Shown: in pieces, positions 8,180 through 15,952 of the stretch
How the letters are laid out: every line of letters starts with the position of its first letter
Position numbering within the stretch: position 1 is the first letter of the stretch
From: Streptococcus mitis bv. 2 str. SK95
Lineage (GTDB): Bacteria > Bacillota > Bacilli > Lactobacillales > Streptococcaceae
Reading direction: 5' to 3'
NCBI RefSeq assembly: GCF_000222705.1
Contig: NZ_AFUB01000023.1
Location: 1 to 64,000 of the forward strand
DNA: 64,000 bases
The notes under the pieces: model-generated
What the model was told of the DNA's origin: nothing
Databases searched by the model: none
The model's input: the letters and a program-made list of their open reading frames with translations, nothing else
Position numbers and translations under genes: made by a program

Positions 8180-8919
8180 TTAGTCATGAAGTCTTTCTAC
8201 AACTTTCAAGAGTGAACGAATTTTTAACCTAGAGACAATACAAGAAGACCCGTTTTGAAAATGAACTACCCGATTTTCTTTATCAATTAAAGATATATTA
8301 TAAGGATTTACGATAAACGATCTATGACATTGAAATAAACGTGGTTCCTGTTCAATAATTTCAGATAATTGCCCATAGAATTCAACTATGTCACTTTTTG
8401 AATAAAGAGTCAATTTATGAGCAATTGTCGATGTTTCAATGTACAATAAATCTTTAAAAGGCACTTGAATTTGAGCTTTGAATCCTGTAAATATAAAAGA
8501 GTCCCCAGATACTGTTCTTCCTTGATTATCGCTAACACTTGAAATAACATTTTCAATTCGTTTAATAAATAATGGTTCAGGTAATTCTTTATCAATGAAA
8601 TCAATAGCTGATACTAAATATTCAAAAGATACAGGCATAAACTCAGAATGTGATGTTACAAAAGCAATCACTGCTTGAGAATCAAGTTTTCTAATTTCTC
8701 TAGCAACGTCTAGTCCTCTTTTGTCATCATCTTTTATTTCAATATCAAGAAAAATAAATGATGACTTCCTCTCTCTGAAATGTCCTCTAAAAGCTGTTGA
8801 GGTTTTCCATAAACCTCAAAATGCCTATACTCAAACTTACTATCAACCAAAATTTTTTTGACAATATTTTCAATTCTAGTCTGTTGTAAAAAATTATCTT
8901 CTAGTATAAAAATATTCAC
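8180..8919 (-). pseudogene. blpR: BlpR/ComE-like LytTR response regulator, frameshifted
   Basis: The first part (from a GTG at 8919) encodes a receiver-domain start, MNIFILEDNFLQQTRIENIVKK, and runs out of frame after HHLFFL. The shifted frame continues DIEIKDDDKRGLDVAREIR (with the phosphoacceptor-type aspartate) through VTSHSEFMPVSF to a C-terminal LytTR DNA-binding domain ending at 8180. One extra T in a five-T run on the coding strand (8750-8754) rejoins them into about 246 residues, normal for this family. The GTG overlaps the blpS TAG by one base. Closest matches by eye are pneumococcal BlpR and ComE. The partner kinase is only a stub and no peptide or exporter genes are present. Confidence 0.8.
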
Positions 8920-9261
8920 TATTTCACTCTTATATATTTTTCCACTGATTTTTTAATATTGTAAAGTGTCTTTAGAACAAGCAATGTCTGATACACTATC
9001 ATCCAGAAACATAATCGTTCTTGTCTCATGGTTAAATCCTGTTATTTTATCTTTATTCACAAGAAACTTTCTATGGCATCTAATAAGTTCTTCTGTACTT
9101 TCTGCTTCAATTTTAGATAGTGAGGTTGAAGCTTTAAAATTCCCTTCGGCTGTTACAAAAAGAACAGCATGAGCTTTTGTTGGGTGAGTTGTAACAAAAT
9201 AAATTTTAGAGAGTGGTACCTTTACTATAGCTCTATCTTGATATAAAATGTAGTCTTTCAT
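8919..9261 (-). pseudogene. blpS: BlpS-like stand-alone LytTR protein, C-terminal frameshift
   Basis: The readable frame (9261 to 8953) gives a 102-residue LytTR domain without a receiver: MKDYILYQDRAIVKVPLSKIYFVTT, ELIRCHRKFLVNK and so on, like pneumococcal BlpS, which is encoded just before blpR. It stops after KDTLQY, but one added T near 8955-8958 would extend it through LKKSVEKYIRVK to a TAG at 8919-8921 that overlaps the blpR start codon. This tight coupling suggests the longer form is the natural one. Such proteins can bind the same direct repeats as BlpR and modulate it. A GGAGG ribosome site precedes the ATG. Confidence 0.7.
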
Positions 9262-9310
9262 ATTTAGCCTCCTTCAATCAGTTTAATCTTATCAGAATGA
9301 TGGAAATTAA

Positions 9311-9352
9311 ATTATAAAAATCTCAAATGGTTTCTATACTATCTCAAATGGT
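9311..9352 (-). promoter_or_regulatory. LytTR-type direct repeats and -10 box before blpS
   Basis: Upstream of blpS, reading the minus strand, the 11-mer ACCATTTGAGA occurs twice (9342-9352 and 9321-9331) at a 21-base period, two helical turns. A TATAAT (9311-9316) follows 4 bases later, so the repeats occupy the -35 region. ComE and BlpR bind paired direct repeats with this spacing. The operon is probably autoregulated. Confidence 0.7.
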
Positions 9353-9633
9353 GGAAATTTTCTTAATTTAGACATTTCATGATGAAATAGATACTTTTTA
9401 GTATCTCAATAATACTAATCTTTCTTCATTTGATAAACTATTATAATATGAAAGGAAAGCTATGAAGGTAATTCAAATTTTACACTATTCTTTATTTGGA
9501 TATATTTTATCTCTGTATTTTAAATATTATTTCTTTAAAAAAACATTCAAAAATACAAAATTTTTACAAGGGCATAAGATTAACTACAAATATAAATCTT
9601 CTACTTATCAGAAGTTAAGTAAGACAATATACC

Positions 9634-9668
9634 AAAAGCCTATGAAATCAACGTTTCTAGGCTTTTTT
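9634..9668 (+). terminator. Hairpin terminator between blpS region and uvrA-like gene
   Basis: AAAAGCCTA (9634-9642) pairs with TAGGCTTTT (9658-9666) and is followed by further Ts, so it works best on the plus strand. A TATAAT-like box near 9440 with the hairpin about 220 bases downstream would define a short plus-strand transcript. An 81-codon frame (9462-9707) spans the hairpin and is doubtful as a gene. Confidence 0.5.
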
Positions 9669-9713
9669 GTTTTTATAATGTGGTTTTGTCTGATTAGAAG
9701 CAATTGACGTATT

Positions 9714-11993
9714 TTAACTGAAATTTAAAATTTCTTTCAAATATTTCCCCGTTTGAGACTCTTCACAACTGATAATATCTCTTGGTTTGCCTTCGAATAA
9801 AATATAACCCCCATTCTTTCCGCCCTCGGGTCCTAAATCAATTATCCAATCAGCTTGAGCAATAAGTTCTAAGCGATGTTCAATCATCACAACCGTATTC
9901 CCTTGATTGACGAGGCGTCTTAGTAAACTAAGCAGTTGTTCAACATCCTTACCATGCAGACCTGTGCTTGGTTCGTCGAGAACAAAGATTTGTCCTGACT
10001 CTTGTAACTTACTAGCTAACTTAACTCGTTGCACTTCTCCACCTGACAAGGTACTTGTGGGCTGACCTAAAGTCAGATAATCTAAGCCAACTTCCTTCAT
10101 GACTGACAGAGATTGACAAATCTTATCGTTCGAAGAAAAAACTGTTAATGCTTCTTCGACAGTTAGATTCAAAATCTCTTCAATTGTGAAATTCTGATAA
10201 CGATAGCTGAGCGCTTTAGGATTATAACGGTGACCCCCGCACTCCTCACAAACGACCTCAACTGAATCCGCAAAAGCCATGTCATAAACGATTTTTCCAG
10301 TTCCCTTGCAAATTGGACAAGCACCTTTTGAATTATAGCTAAACCAACTAGGGGTTACATTGTTGGCTTTGGCAAATAATTTTCGAATTTCATCCATTAT
10401 TCCTAAGTAAGTTGCTGGTGTGGAACGAATGGAGGTACCAATAGGTTTTTGATCGATGATAATGGCATCTGGGTAATTTTCGATAAATTCGACACCAATC
10501 AGAGAGCTCTTCCCTGAACCCGCGACACCCGTTACTGCGGTCAAGATTCCCTTAGGGATTTTTGTATTAACCTGTTTAAGATTATTTGCAGTAGCATCTT
10601 TGATGGCAAAATATTCTGTCCAAGCTAGTGGGTCTTGATTCAGTCTAAGTGGTTGTTTTAGGACACGGGTTGTGAAGGTGTCAGCTTTTTGCAACTCTAC
10701 AAGACTTCCTTGAAAAATTAGCCTACCGCCTTCCCGACCAGCCAATGGTCCCAATTCAATGACTTCATCCGCTAAAGCTAACATTTGTCGGCTATGTTCC
10801 ACAACCAAAATATTGTTGTGCTTATCTCTTAAATCCAACAAGAGCTGACCGATTTTCTCGGCATCATGAGGGTGCAGACCTGCAGTCGGTTCATCAAAAA
10901 CGTAGTTGACATTACTTAGGCTGGAACCAATGTGTCGCACCAACTTGACCCGTTGTATCTCACCACCTGATAAGGTTTCTGTCTTCCGAGACAAAGATAA
11001 ATAACCAATCCCAACTGTCTCCATCCGCTTAATAGCATACTTGATTTGTGCAACTAATGATTGACCTAAAGGACTATCAACTTCTTCAAGTAAAGGCAAG
11101 AGTTCACTGACTGATAAGTTCATATAGTCAACAATATTATGCCCGTTTATCTTAGAAGCTAAGGCCTTGGGGTTTAGTCCCGAGCCTTCACAACTGGCAC
11201 AAGGTACCTGAATGACAAGAGATAGCACTTCTTCTTGCAATGATTTTTTCAGCTTAGAAATATCCCTTTTCAGATAGAGGCGGTAGAAACGCGGAATTAC
11301 ACCTTCATAGTCAACACGGTCCACACTCCCCGTATTATTAGAACGAAATTCAACCTTGACTATTTCATCGCTTCCTTCTCGCAAAATCTGCCATTCTTCC
11401 TCAGAAAAATCAGCTAACTTTTTATCTGCATCAAGTAAAGGATTATTTTTGTAAAGATAAGCCTGCCAGCCACTCGAAAATTGACTAAAATTAATAGCAC
11501 CTTCATTCAATGATTTTGTGGTATCAAAAATCTTATCCTCAATTAACTGATAAACCTTCCCAATCCCAGTACAAATAGGACACATCCCTGCAGGATGATT
11601 GAAAGAATAAGCCATTGAGCCACCCGCACTCGGTTGACCAACCCGTGAAAACAGCAGACGAATAAGCGGAGCAATGTCCATAGCCGTCCCGACTGTTGAA
11701 CGAGTATTAGTCCTTAAAGCTTTCTGATTGACAACGATAGATGGGGGTAAATTTTTAATTTCGTCTACGTGAGGACGCTCATAGTGAGGTAGCTTGTTCC
11801 GTAAAAAGAGAGGATAACTATCCTGCCACTGTCTACTACTTTCTCTTGCTAGCGTATCAAAGACAAGGGAAGACTTCCCCGAACCTGAAACACCTGCAAA
11901 AACCACTAGCTTATTCTTAGGAATCGTCACATCAAAGTCTTTTAGATTGTGCTCTTTAGCACCAAAAATTTCAATACTATCTATTTCCATCAA
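9714..11993 (-). CDS. UvrA-like ABC ATPase (class II, drug-resistance type)
   Basis: A 759-residue tandem-ATPase protein related to UvrA but shorter than the usual 940 or so. Both halves have Walker A (GVSGSGKSS near residue 34, GVAGSGKSS near 488), ABC signatures (LSGGEIQRVKL, LSGGEVQRVKL) and Walker B segments. Cys-x-x-Cys pairs of the zinc modules are visible (CPICTG, CASCEG, CPICKG, CEECGG). The shortening is in the N-terminal half, where normal UvrA carries its UvrB-binding domain, so this is unlikely to be the repair UvrA. Related proteins protect against DNA-binding drugs. Its start overlaps the MarR gene end by 4 bases, suggesting an inducible efflux- or removal-type resistance operon. 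The substrate is unknown. Confidence 0.87.
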   Translation of the reverse strand: MMEIDSIEIFGAKEHNLKDFDVTIPKNKLVVFAGVSGSGKSSLVFDTLARESSRQWQDSYPLFLRNKLPHYERPHVDEIKNLPPSIVVNQKALRTNTRSTVGTAMDIAPLIRLLFSRVGQPSAGGSMAYSFNHPAGMCPICTGIGKVYQLIEDKIFDTTKSLNEGAINFSQFSSGWQAYLYKNNPLLDADKKLADFSEEEWQILREGSDEIVKVEFRSNNTGSVDRVDYEGVIPRFYRLYLKRDISKLKKSLQEEVLSLVIQVPCASCEGSGLNPKALASKINGHNIVDYMNLSVSELLPLLEEVDSPLGQSLVAQIKYAIKRMETVGIGYLSLSRKTETLSGGEIQRVKLVRHIGSSLSNVNYVFDEPTAGLHPHDAEKIGQLLLDLRDKHNNILVVEHSRQMLALADEVIELGPLAGREGGRLIFQGSLVELQKADTFTTRVLKQPLRLNQDPLAWTEYFAIKDATANNLKQVNTKIPKGILTAVTGVAGSGKSSLIGVEFIENYPDAIIIDQKPIGTSIRSTPATYLGIMDEIRKLFAKANNVTPSWFSYNSKGACPICKGTGKIVYDMAFADSVEVVCEECGGHRYNPKALSYRYQNFTIEEILNLTVEEALTVFSSNDKICQSLSVMKEVGLDYLTLGQPTSTLSGGEVQRVKLASKLQESGQIFVLDEPSTGLHGKDVEQLLSLLRRLVNQGNTVVMIEHRLELIAQADWIIDLGPEGGKNGGYILFEGKPRDIISCEESQTGKYLKEILNFS

Positions 11994-12460
11994 TTATTCT
12001 CCATATTGTCAGTTAAAGTTAACAGCTCAGCTTTAGTAAATTCATTCTTCACAAGAGTTAGATATTTTCCTTGAAGTTCAACATATTTTTGCATATCCTC
12101 TTGCCCCATGCCCCTTATTGCTTCTTTTTCTGCTTCCACTATTTTAGCAACGGTCATCTCTATATAAGTTTTGCCTTTTTCAGTCAAGGACAATTTCTTA
12201 CTCTTACGAGAACTTGGTAGTGGCGTCACCCTTACATATTGGTCAGCACTCAACTTTTTTACCGAAGAGTGAATGGTTTGTTTTGGGAACATCATCTGTT
12301 CAACCAAGTCCTGCTGAGTGATATCACCACTATTTACTAATAAAAAATAACAGACCCACACGCTACTCTCAGATAGCCCAAAATTCTTAGCCATGACACG
12401 ATAAAGAGATGAGAATTCTTTCTCTTGTACTGATAATTGCTTTATAAAATCTGTTTCCAA
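11990..12460 (-). CDS. MarR-family transcriptional regulator
   Basis: A 156-residue winged-helix regulator: helix-turn-helix at about residues 52-80 (DITQQDLVEQMMFPKQTIHSSVKKL) and wing VRVTPLPSSRKSKKLSLTEKG. MarR proteins usually repress their own operon until a small ligand binds. It is the first gene of a two-gene unit with the UvrA-like ATPase. The only start with a nearby ribosome site (AAGGAATT) is a TTG at 12460, giving METDFIKQL; the initiation codon is therefore unusual. A palindrome covers its promoter. Confidence 0.88.
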   Translation of the reverse strand: METDFIKQLSVQEKEFSSLYRVMAKNFGLSESSVWVCYFLLVNSGDITQQDLVEQMMFPKQTIHSSVKKLSADQYVRVTPLPSSRKSKKLSLTEKGKTYIEMTVAKIVEAEKEAIRGMGQEDMQKYVELQGKYLTLVKNEFTKAELLTLTDNMENN

Positions 12461-12479
12461 AATAATTCCTTACATCTCT

Positions 12480-12506
12480 TTTAGTCTGATTTCGGATTAA
12501 ATTATA
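12480..12506 (-). promoter_or_regulatory. MarR-type operator overlapping a TATAAT box
   Basis: An imperfect inverted repeat, TTTAGTCTGA (12480-12489) and TCGGATTAAA (12492-12501), two mismatches and a 2-base centre, abuts TATAAT (12501-12506, minus strand) about 45 bases before the marR start. This placement fits steric repression by the MarR protein. Confidence 0.55.
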
Positions 12507-12562
12507 TCCTAAAAAAATATCTATGTCAAATAGAGAAGGAGGCAGTATCCTCCTTTCAACAC

Positions 12563-13012
12563 TTAGTTCTTATTATTAATCAACTTTTCCAGCCTTTCTA
12601 CAGCTCCTCTCATGGTGTCTTTTTGCTTTTTACAATAACTATAAATAAGCGGGACGGATAGGCTATCATCAAAAATATCATTGGCGATATCTAGTCTTGT
12701 AAAGTTACTATGGCATTCAGAAATGCGTTTCATCAGGGTTACCCAGTTATTGACATTGCTTTTCATGTATTCTTCATACTGACGGCACCCCTGCCCTCTC
12801 AGTTCGATAAAAACTCCCATTTTTGATTCCCAGTCTTTATTGAAGTTAACCTTTATCTCTGAGAAGGCATAATGCCTTTGGTACTTGTTTATCCCCCATT
12901 CATTGAGAACAAACTTATCTTTAGGAAGAATGAGGATTTTCTCAATGACATCATCTGGAGCTAAGCATTTAATCGTTACGGCTAAGTAGTCTAACATCAC
13001 TGAGTTATCCAT
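12563..13012 (-). pseudogene. Truncated Rep_trans replication initiator (Tn916 Orf20-like)
   Basis: The 149 residues match the N-terminal part of the rolling-circle type initiators of Tn916-like elements (LDYLAVTIK, FIELRGQGCRQYEE, FTRLDIANDIFDD), which normally run to about 330-400 residues and also act as the relaxase in that family. Here the frame ends shortly after YSYCKKQKDTMRG with a tail that is not family-like, and there is no room for the rest before the marR promoter. It is a remnant, next to another Tn916-like remnant (DUF961 gene), and implies a decayed second conjugative element inside this one. Confidence 0.75.
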
Positions 13013-13014
13013 GT

Positions 13015-13401
13015 CTAGGCTCCAATAAATTTAATATCAGTTGCCACTAGTTTTAAGCCTCCCCAATTTCCACCACCATTATTATTAGCTCGCCAACTAA
13101 GGTGGACTTCTGGATTGACAAGTTCTACTACAAGTGAGTTCAGCTCATCCTTTTCAACGGATTTAGCCAACTTGTCAAGATTGTCTACAATCTCCAAGCG
13201 AATACCCTTGAGGTCATCAAGGGAATAGCCCAGGTCTTTCAAGGCTTGGATTTTGTCTGTATCTTGTACAGAGCAAGTAATTTTAGCTACTTCATCTGTC
13301 GCAATGCTTTCGCCATTGACATTTTTATAGACTGGTGCAACTCGTGAAGAAAGGATGGTCACTTTCTTTGGAATGTCAAATTGTGATTTATCCAATTTCA
13401 A
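13015..13401 (-). CDS. DUF961 protein (Tn916 Orf22/Orf23-like), start uncertain
   Basis: About 128 residues with the DUF961 pattern (VEKDELNSLVVELVNPEVHLSWRANNNGG, GGLKLVATDIKF), a family of small proteins encoded next to the Rep genes of Tn916-like elements. No ATG or GTG with a ribosome site lies in frame; only a TTG at 13401 is available, and the open frame extends upstream without a start until a stop near 13460. The 5' end or its promoter was probably lost when neighbouring sequence, including the element at 13483-13619, arrived. Probably not expressed. Confidence 0.6.
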   Translation of the reverse strand: MKLDKSQFDIPKKVTILSSRVAPVYKNVNGESIATDEVAKITCSVQDTDKIQALKDLGYSLDDLKGIRLEIVDNLDKLAKSVEKDELNSLVVELVNPEVHLSWRANNNGGGNWGGLKLVATDIKFIGA

Positions 13402-13482
13402 GTCGCCAACTTTTATAGTTTCGTCTGTTAAGTTAAATTTTGTCAGTCTTCTTTTTCTGAGTTATTAAAATTGATTAGAACT

Positions 13483-13619
13483 TTTGAGGCTGGGCAAAAT
13501 CTTAATTCCTGAAGAAAATGGAGTAAATCTTCCCACAAGAAAACGCATAATATCAAGCTTTTTCAACACCTGATACTATGCGTTTTTTTTGATTTTAAAA
13601 ACTTTTCGCCCAGCTCAAA
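13483..13619. repeat. Small MITE-like element with terminal inverted repeats
   Basis: The ends are inverted repeats of 17 bases, TTTGAGGCTGGGCAAAA (13483-13499) and TTTTCGCCCAGCTCAAA (13603-13619), differing by compensating one-base gaps. Inside is a hairpin with 15-base arms (13541-13555 with 13571-13585) followed by eight Ts, so it doubles as a terminator. There is no coding capacity. Size and structure resemble the small non-autonomous repeats of pneumococcal genomes, though I cannot assign it to RUP or SPRITE. Confidence 0.5.
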
Positions 13620-13664
13620 CAACTAACAAAAATTATAAGTATAGTTTATTTTATAATTTGAGAT

Positions 13665-14435
13665 CTAACAATCATTTCGATTCGTTAAATCTTTCAATCT
13701 TTCTTCTCCAGATTTAAGCATCTCTTTCTCAACTTGATTCCATTCTCCAAATAGTAAATCATGAAGAACGGTTGCTGCTGAAGTTGTATTTTCTTTTGAA
13801 TCATATACACAACTTCTATCTCGTTGGTAAATTTGAATTCTTTCAAAGATAGCTAGTTCTTCCAATTGTCGTGTATTATCAACTAGATGATTTACAATGA
13901 AATCATGATGTTCTTTTGGAGTTGCGCGTGCTTGATTTGGATTGATAGCGTACAGTTCTTCGTATCGGATAAGAGTGCTCAGATAGGACAGCTTAGGCTT
14001 GGTCGCAATCAAGGATAATTGTACTTCATATCCCCTATTTTTCAATAGTTGTGCTGTTTTCTTTGGAACGTCAACTGTTCGTAAAGTTCCCTCTATCAAA
14101 AGATTGTATTCCAAATGACTCAATTCTCTTACTAAAAACTCTACCATTTTTCCCGCAAAATCTTTGGTGTATTCAACGCTATCTTTGCCATATTCTCGCT
14201 GCAGTTCTAAATAGTGTGGATGCTGAGAACGAAAACTATCACCATCTATGATAACAATATTTCCTTGAAATTCTTTCTGTTTAATACGATGAATTGTAGT
14301 CTTACCGGCACCACTTTGCCCTCCAAGCAAAATCGCTATAGGTTGCTTACTGGACTTTTTTCCTCTTGTCAGTGAGCGAAGGTTTCGCTCTAAAGCATGT
14401 TTGAATTCACTATCGGTATAATCTTGGATTTCCAT
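13665..14435 (-). CDS. pezT: PezT zeta-family toxin kinase
   Basis: Zeta/PezT toxins phosphorylate UDP-N-acetylglucosamine and poison cell-wall synthesis. The 256 residues carry Walker A GGQSGAGKTT (about residues 38-47), the IDGDSFRSQHPHY segment (68-80) with catalytic aspartate and substrate-binding residues, and LIEGTLRT (111-118). It begins at the last base of pezA, so expression is coupled to the antidote. In this element family pezAT promotes maintenance of the ICE. Intact. Confidence 0.93.
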   Translation of the reverse strand: MEIQDYTDSEFKHALERNLRSLTRGKKSSKQPIAILLGGQSGAGKTTIHRIKQKEFQGNIVIIDGDSFRSQHPHYLELQREYGKDSVEYTKDFAGKMVEFLVRELSHLEYNLLIEGTLRTVDVPKKTAQLLKNRGYEVQLSLIATKPKLSYLSTLIRYEELYAINPNQARATPKEHHDFIVNHLVDNTRQLEELAIFERIQIYQRDRSCVYDSKENTTSAATVLHDLLFGEWNQVEKEMLKSGEERLKDLTNRNDC

Positions 14436-14911
14436 TAGGCTGCCATCCGTTTTTCAGATATCTCTAACATACGTTCAATTCCATCCAAATAGCCACTATA
14501 TCTCTCTATTTCATCAAAAGTTTCTACTAAATAGATATTCGTATGAATCAAGTCAGATAGATCGTCACTCATTAAAATCCAAGGATTAGATTCATCATCA
14601 ATGCTAATTCCCTGACTATCTTGATAACGATAGAGTCGAGATAATAGATGAGCACCTCTTTCTTTCACAATTTCAATTTTTAAAGTCAATTCATAATCTT
14701 CAACAGGATTGAGCATTTTATCTTCTCCTACAATATCGACATAAGATACATTAAACTTCTGGCAGATGATGTCTATTAGTTCCGTAGAGACTGAACTAGT
14801 TCCATTTTCATAACGACTCAAGCTATTTCGAGAAATTCCTATAATTCGTGCAAATTCGGGTTGTGTTAAGTCATGTGTTTTACGTAAGGATTTTATGTTC
14901 TTTCCGATCAT
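14435..14911 (-). CDS. pezA: PezA antitoxin and autorepressor
   Basis: A 158-residue antitoxin: N-terminal Cro/CI HTH (residues 5-58, TQPEFARIIGISRNSLSRYENGTSS) that represses the operon, and a C-terminal helical part that neutralises PezT. The start has a good ribosome site (AAAGGAGAGAGCC). It precedes pezT with a one-base overlap. The promoter upstream contains a clear palindromic operator. Intact. Confidence 0.92.
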   Translation of the reverse strand: MIGKNIKSLRKTHDLTQPEFARIIGISRNSLSRYENGTSSVSTELIDIICQKFNVSYVDIVGEDKMLNPVEDYELTLKIEIVKERGAHLLSRLYRYQDSQGISIDDESNPWILMSDDLSDLIHTNIYLVETFDEIERYSGYLDGIERMLEISEKRMAA

Positions 14912-14938
14912 GGCTCTCTCCTTTATTTTTATAATTCA

Positions 14939-14980
14939 ATTATAGCATAAAAAAGCATAACGCACCAATTTTGGTGCGTT
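14939..14980 (-). promoter_or_regulatory. pezAT promoter with palindromic operator over the -35
   Basis: A perfect palindrome with 10-base arms, AACGCACCAA and TTGGTGCGTT (14959-14968 and 14971-14980), contains the -35 TTGGTG (14963-14968, minus strand). TATAAT lies 18 bases downstream (14939-14944). Operators over the -35 box are expected for PezA autoregulation. The palindrome plus the following T run might also terminate the upstream gene. Confidence 0.8.
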
Positions 14981-15251
14981 ATTGATTATTTTTCCTAAAT
15001 CTCTCTAAATTCTTCTCCAATTGTTCCTTATGAAGTTGATTCTTAGCTTCCTTTAATGTGTCGTCCAAAGTTTCTTCTCTGTAAGTTGATTCTGTTTTTA
15101 GTTGTTCTGATTCTTGATCTGGAGTGAAAATGATATCTAACAGTCGATCTATTTTTTTAAGATCTTGGATAGACATATCAGATAGTCTATGAATTAGCTT
15201 CTTAAATACATCACTATTGTCTTGGTTTTTCTTAAAAAGTTTTGTAAACAT
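14979..15251 (-). CDS. Small charged ICE protein, function unknown
   Basis: A 90-residue hydrophilic, highly charged protein (MFTKLFKKNQDNSDVFKKL to LERFRKNNQ) predicted to be mostly helical, with no known motif and no membrane segment. It lies at the end of a minus-strand run of small genes that follow the primase. Its TAA stop is part of the pezA operator palindrome. A cytosolic accessory or DNA-processing role is possible but nothing proves it. Confidence 0.6.
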   Translation of the reverse strand: MFTKLFKKNQDNSDVFKKLIHRLSDMSIQDLKKIDRLLDIIFTPDQESEQLKTESTYREETLDDTLKEAKNQLHKEQLEKNLERFRKNNQ

Positions 15252-15288
15252 CTATAACCTCTCAAAAAAAGCAGCCTATCAGGACTGC

Positions 15289-15672
15289 TTAGTGTAATTC
15301 CGAAATCGCATCATAAATGGACTGCAATTTCTTATTTTCTTTATTCTTTGTGTCAATCAACGTATGTAGATCTTCAATTTTCTTTTGACTACTTTGAATA
15401 TCGCTATTGTTATCTGCAATAAGTCTTTTAAGATGTTGCTGATAACTTGTAGTGATATCTGTCTCTTTTCCTGTTCTAACCTCTGTAACTTTGGGTTTAG
15501 AACTAGGATTTGATTCCGTCACAGGTGCTTGTTTACGCTTTTGAAAAGCTGCTTCATAATTTACATCATTACCTCCTTGATGATTTCCAAATAAGGCCGC
15601 AATTTTATCTGGATCTTCTTGATTTTCTGATTTACTTTCTAATGGTTGATTAAAATTCCAATCTTTTGTCAT
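15289..15672 (-). CDS. Coiled-coil ICE protein, function unknown
   Basis: A 127-residue protein with a disordered, Pro/Ser/Lys-rich N-terminal half and a C-terminal coiled coil (about residues 80-125, HLKRLIADNNSDIQSSQKK, IDTKNKENKKLQSIYDAI). Its ATG overlaps the end of the next coiled-coil gene by 4 bases, so the two are co-translated and may interact. Not recognised as a named family. Confidence 0.6.
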   Translation of the reverse strand: MTKDWNFNQPLESKSENQEDPDKIAALFGNHQGGNDVNYEAAFQKRKQAPVTESNPSSKPKVTEVRTGKETDITTSYQQHLKRLIADNNSDIQSSQKKIEDLHTLIDTKNKENKKLQSIYDAISELH

Positions 15673-15902
15673 TCACTCATTTCCTCCTTTCTAAATTCAG
15701 AATCATCGAATTGTCTTTCTTTACCAAAAGCATGATCAAGAGCTTCTTCAAAACTCATGTGACTAATGCTTTGACGCCTTTTGAACGTCGCAAACATCGC
15801 TGTCTCTAGTTGCTCTTTGTAAGCAGCGAGTTTTTCTGTCTCTCTTGCTACCTTACTTTCTTGCCTAGTGACCTTTTCTTCTAAGCGTTCAATAATGGTC
15901 AT
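15669..15902 (-). CDS. Small coiled-coil ICE protein, function unknown
   Basis: Seventy-seven residues, starting with heptad-like MTIIERLEEKVTRQESKVARE and ending in an acidic tail. It is sandwiched between the primase and the 127-residue coiled-coil protein and is coupled to the latter by a 4-base overlap. A GGAGGATC site lies before the ATG. No family recognised. Confidence 0.6.
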   Translation of the reverse strand: MTIIERLEEKVTRQESKVARETEKLAAYKEQLETAMFATFKRRQSISHMSFEEALDHAFGKERQFDDSEFRKEEMSE

Positions 15903-15952
15903 ATACGATCCTCCTTCATTCTAATATTAGCTAAAACATCTTGATTTTGTTA

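Noticed and set aside
9462-9707. Plus-strand 81-codon frame
   Set aside because: It has a fair ribosome site but runs through a strong terminator hairpin, is AT-rich and has no family resemblance; more likely a short transcript or chance frame.
9714-11993. Chromosomal excision-repair uvrA
   Set aside because: Too short, lacks the UvrB-binding region and is paired with a MarR regulator.
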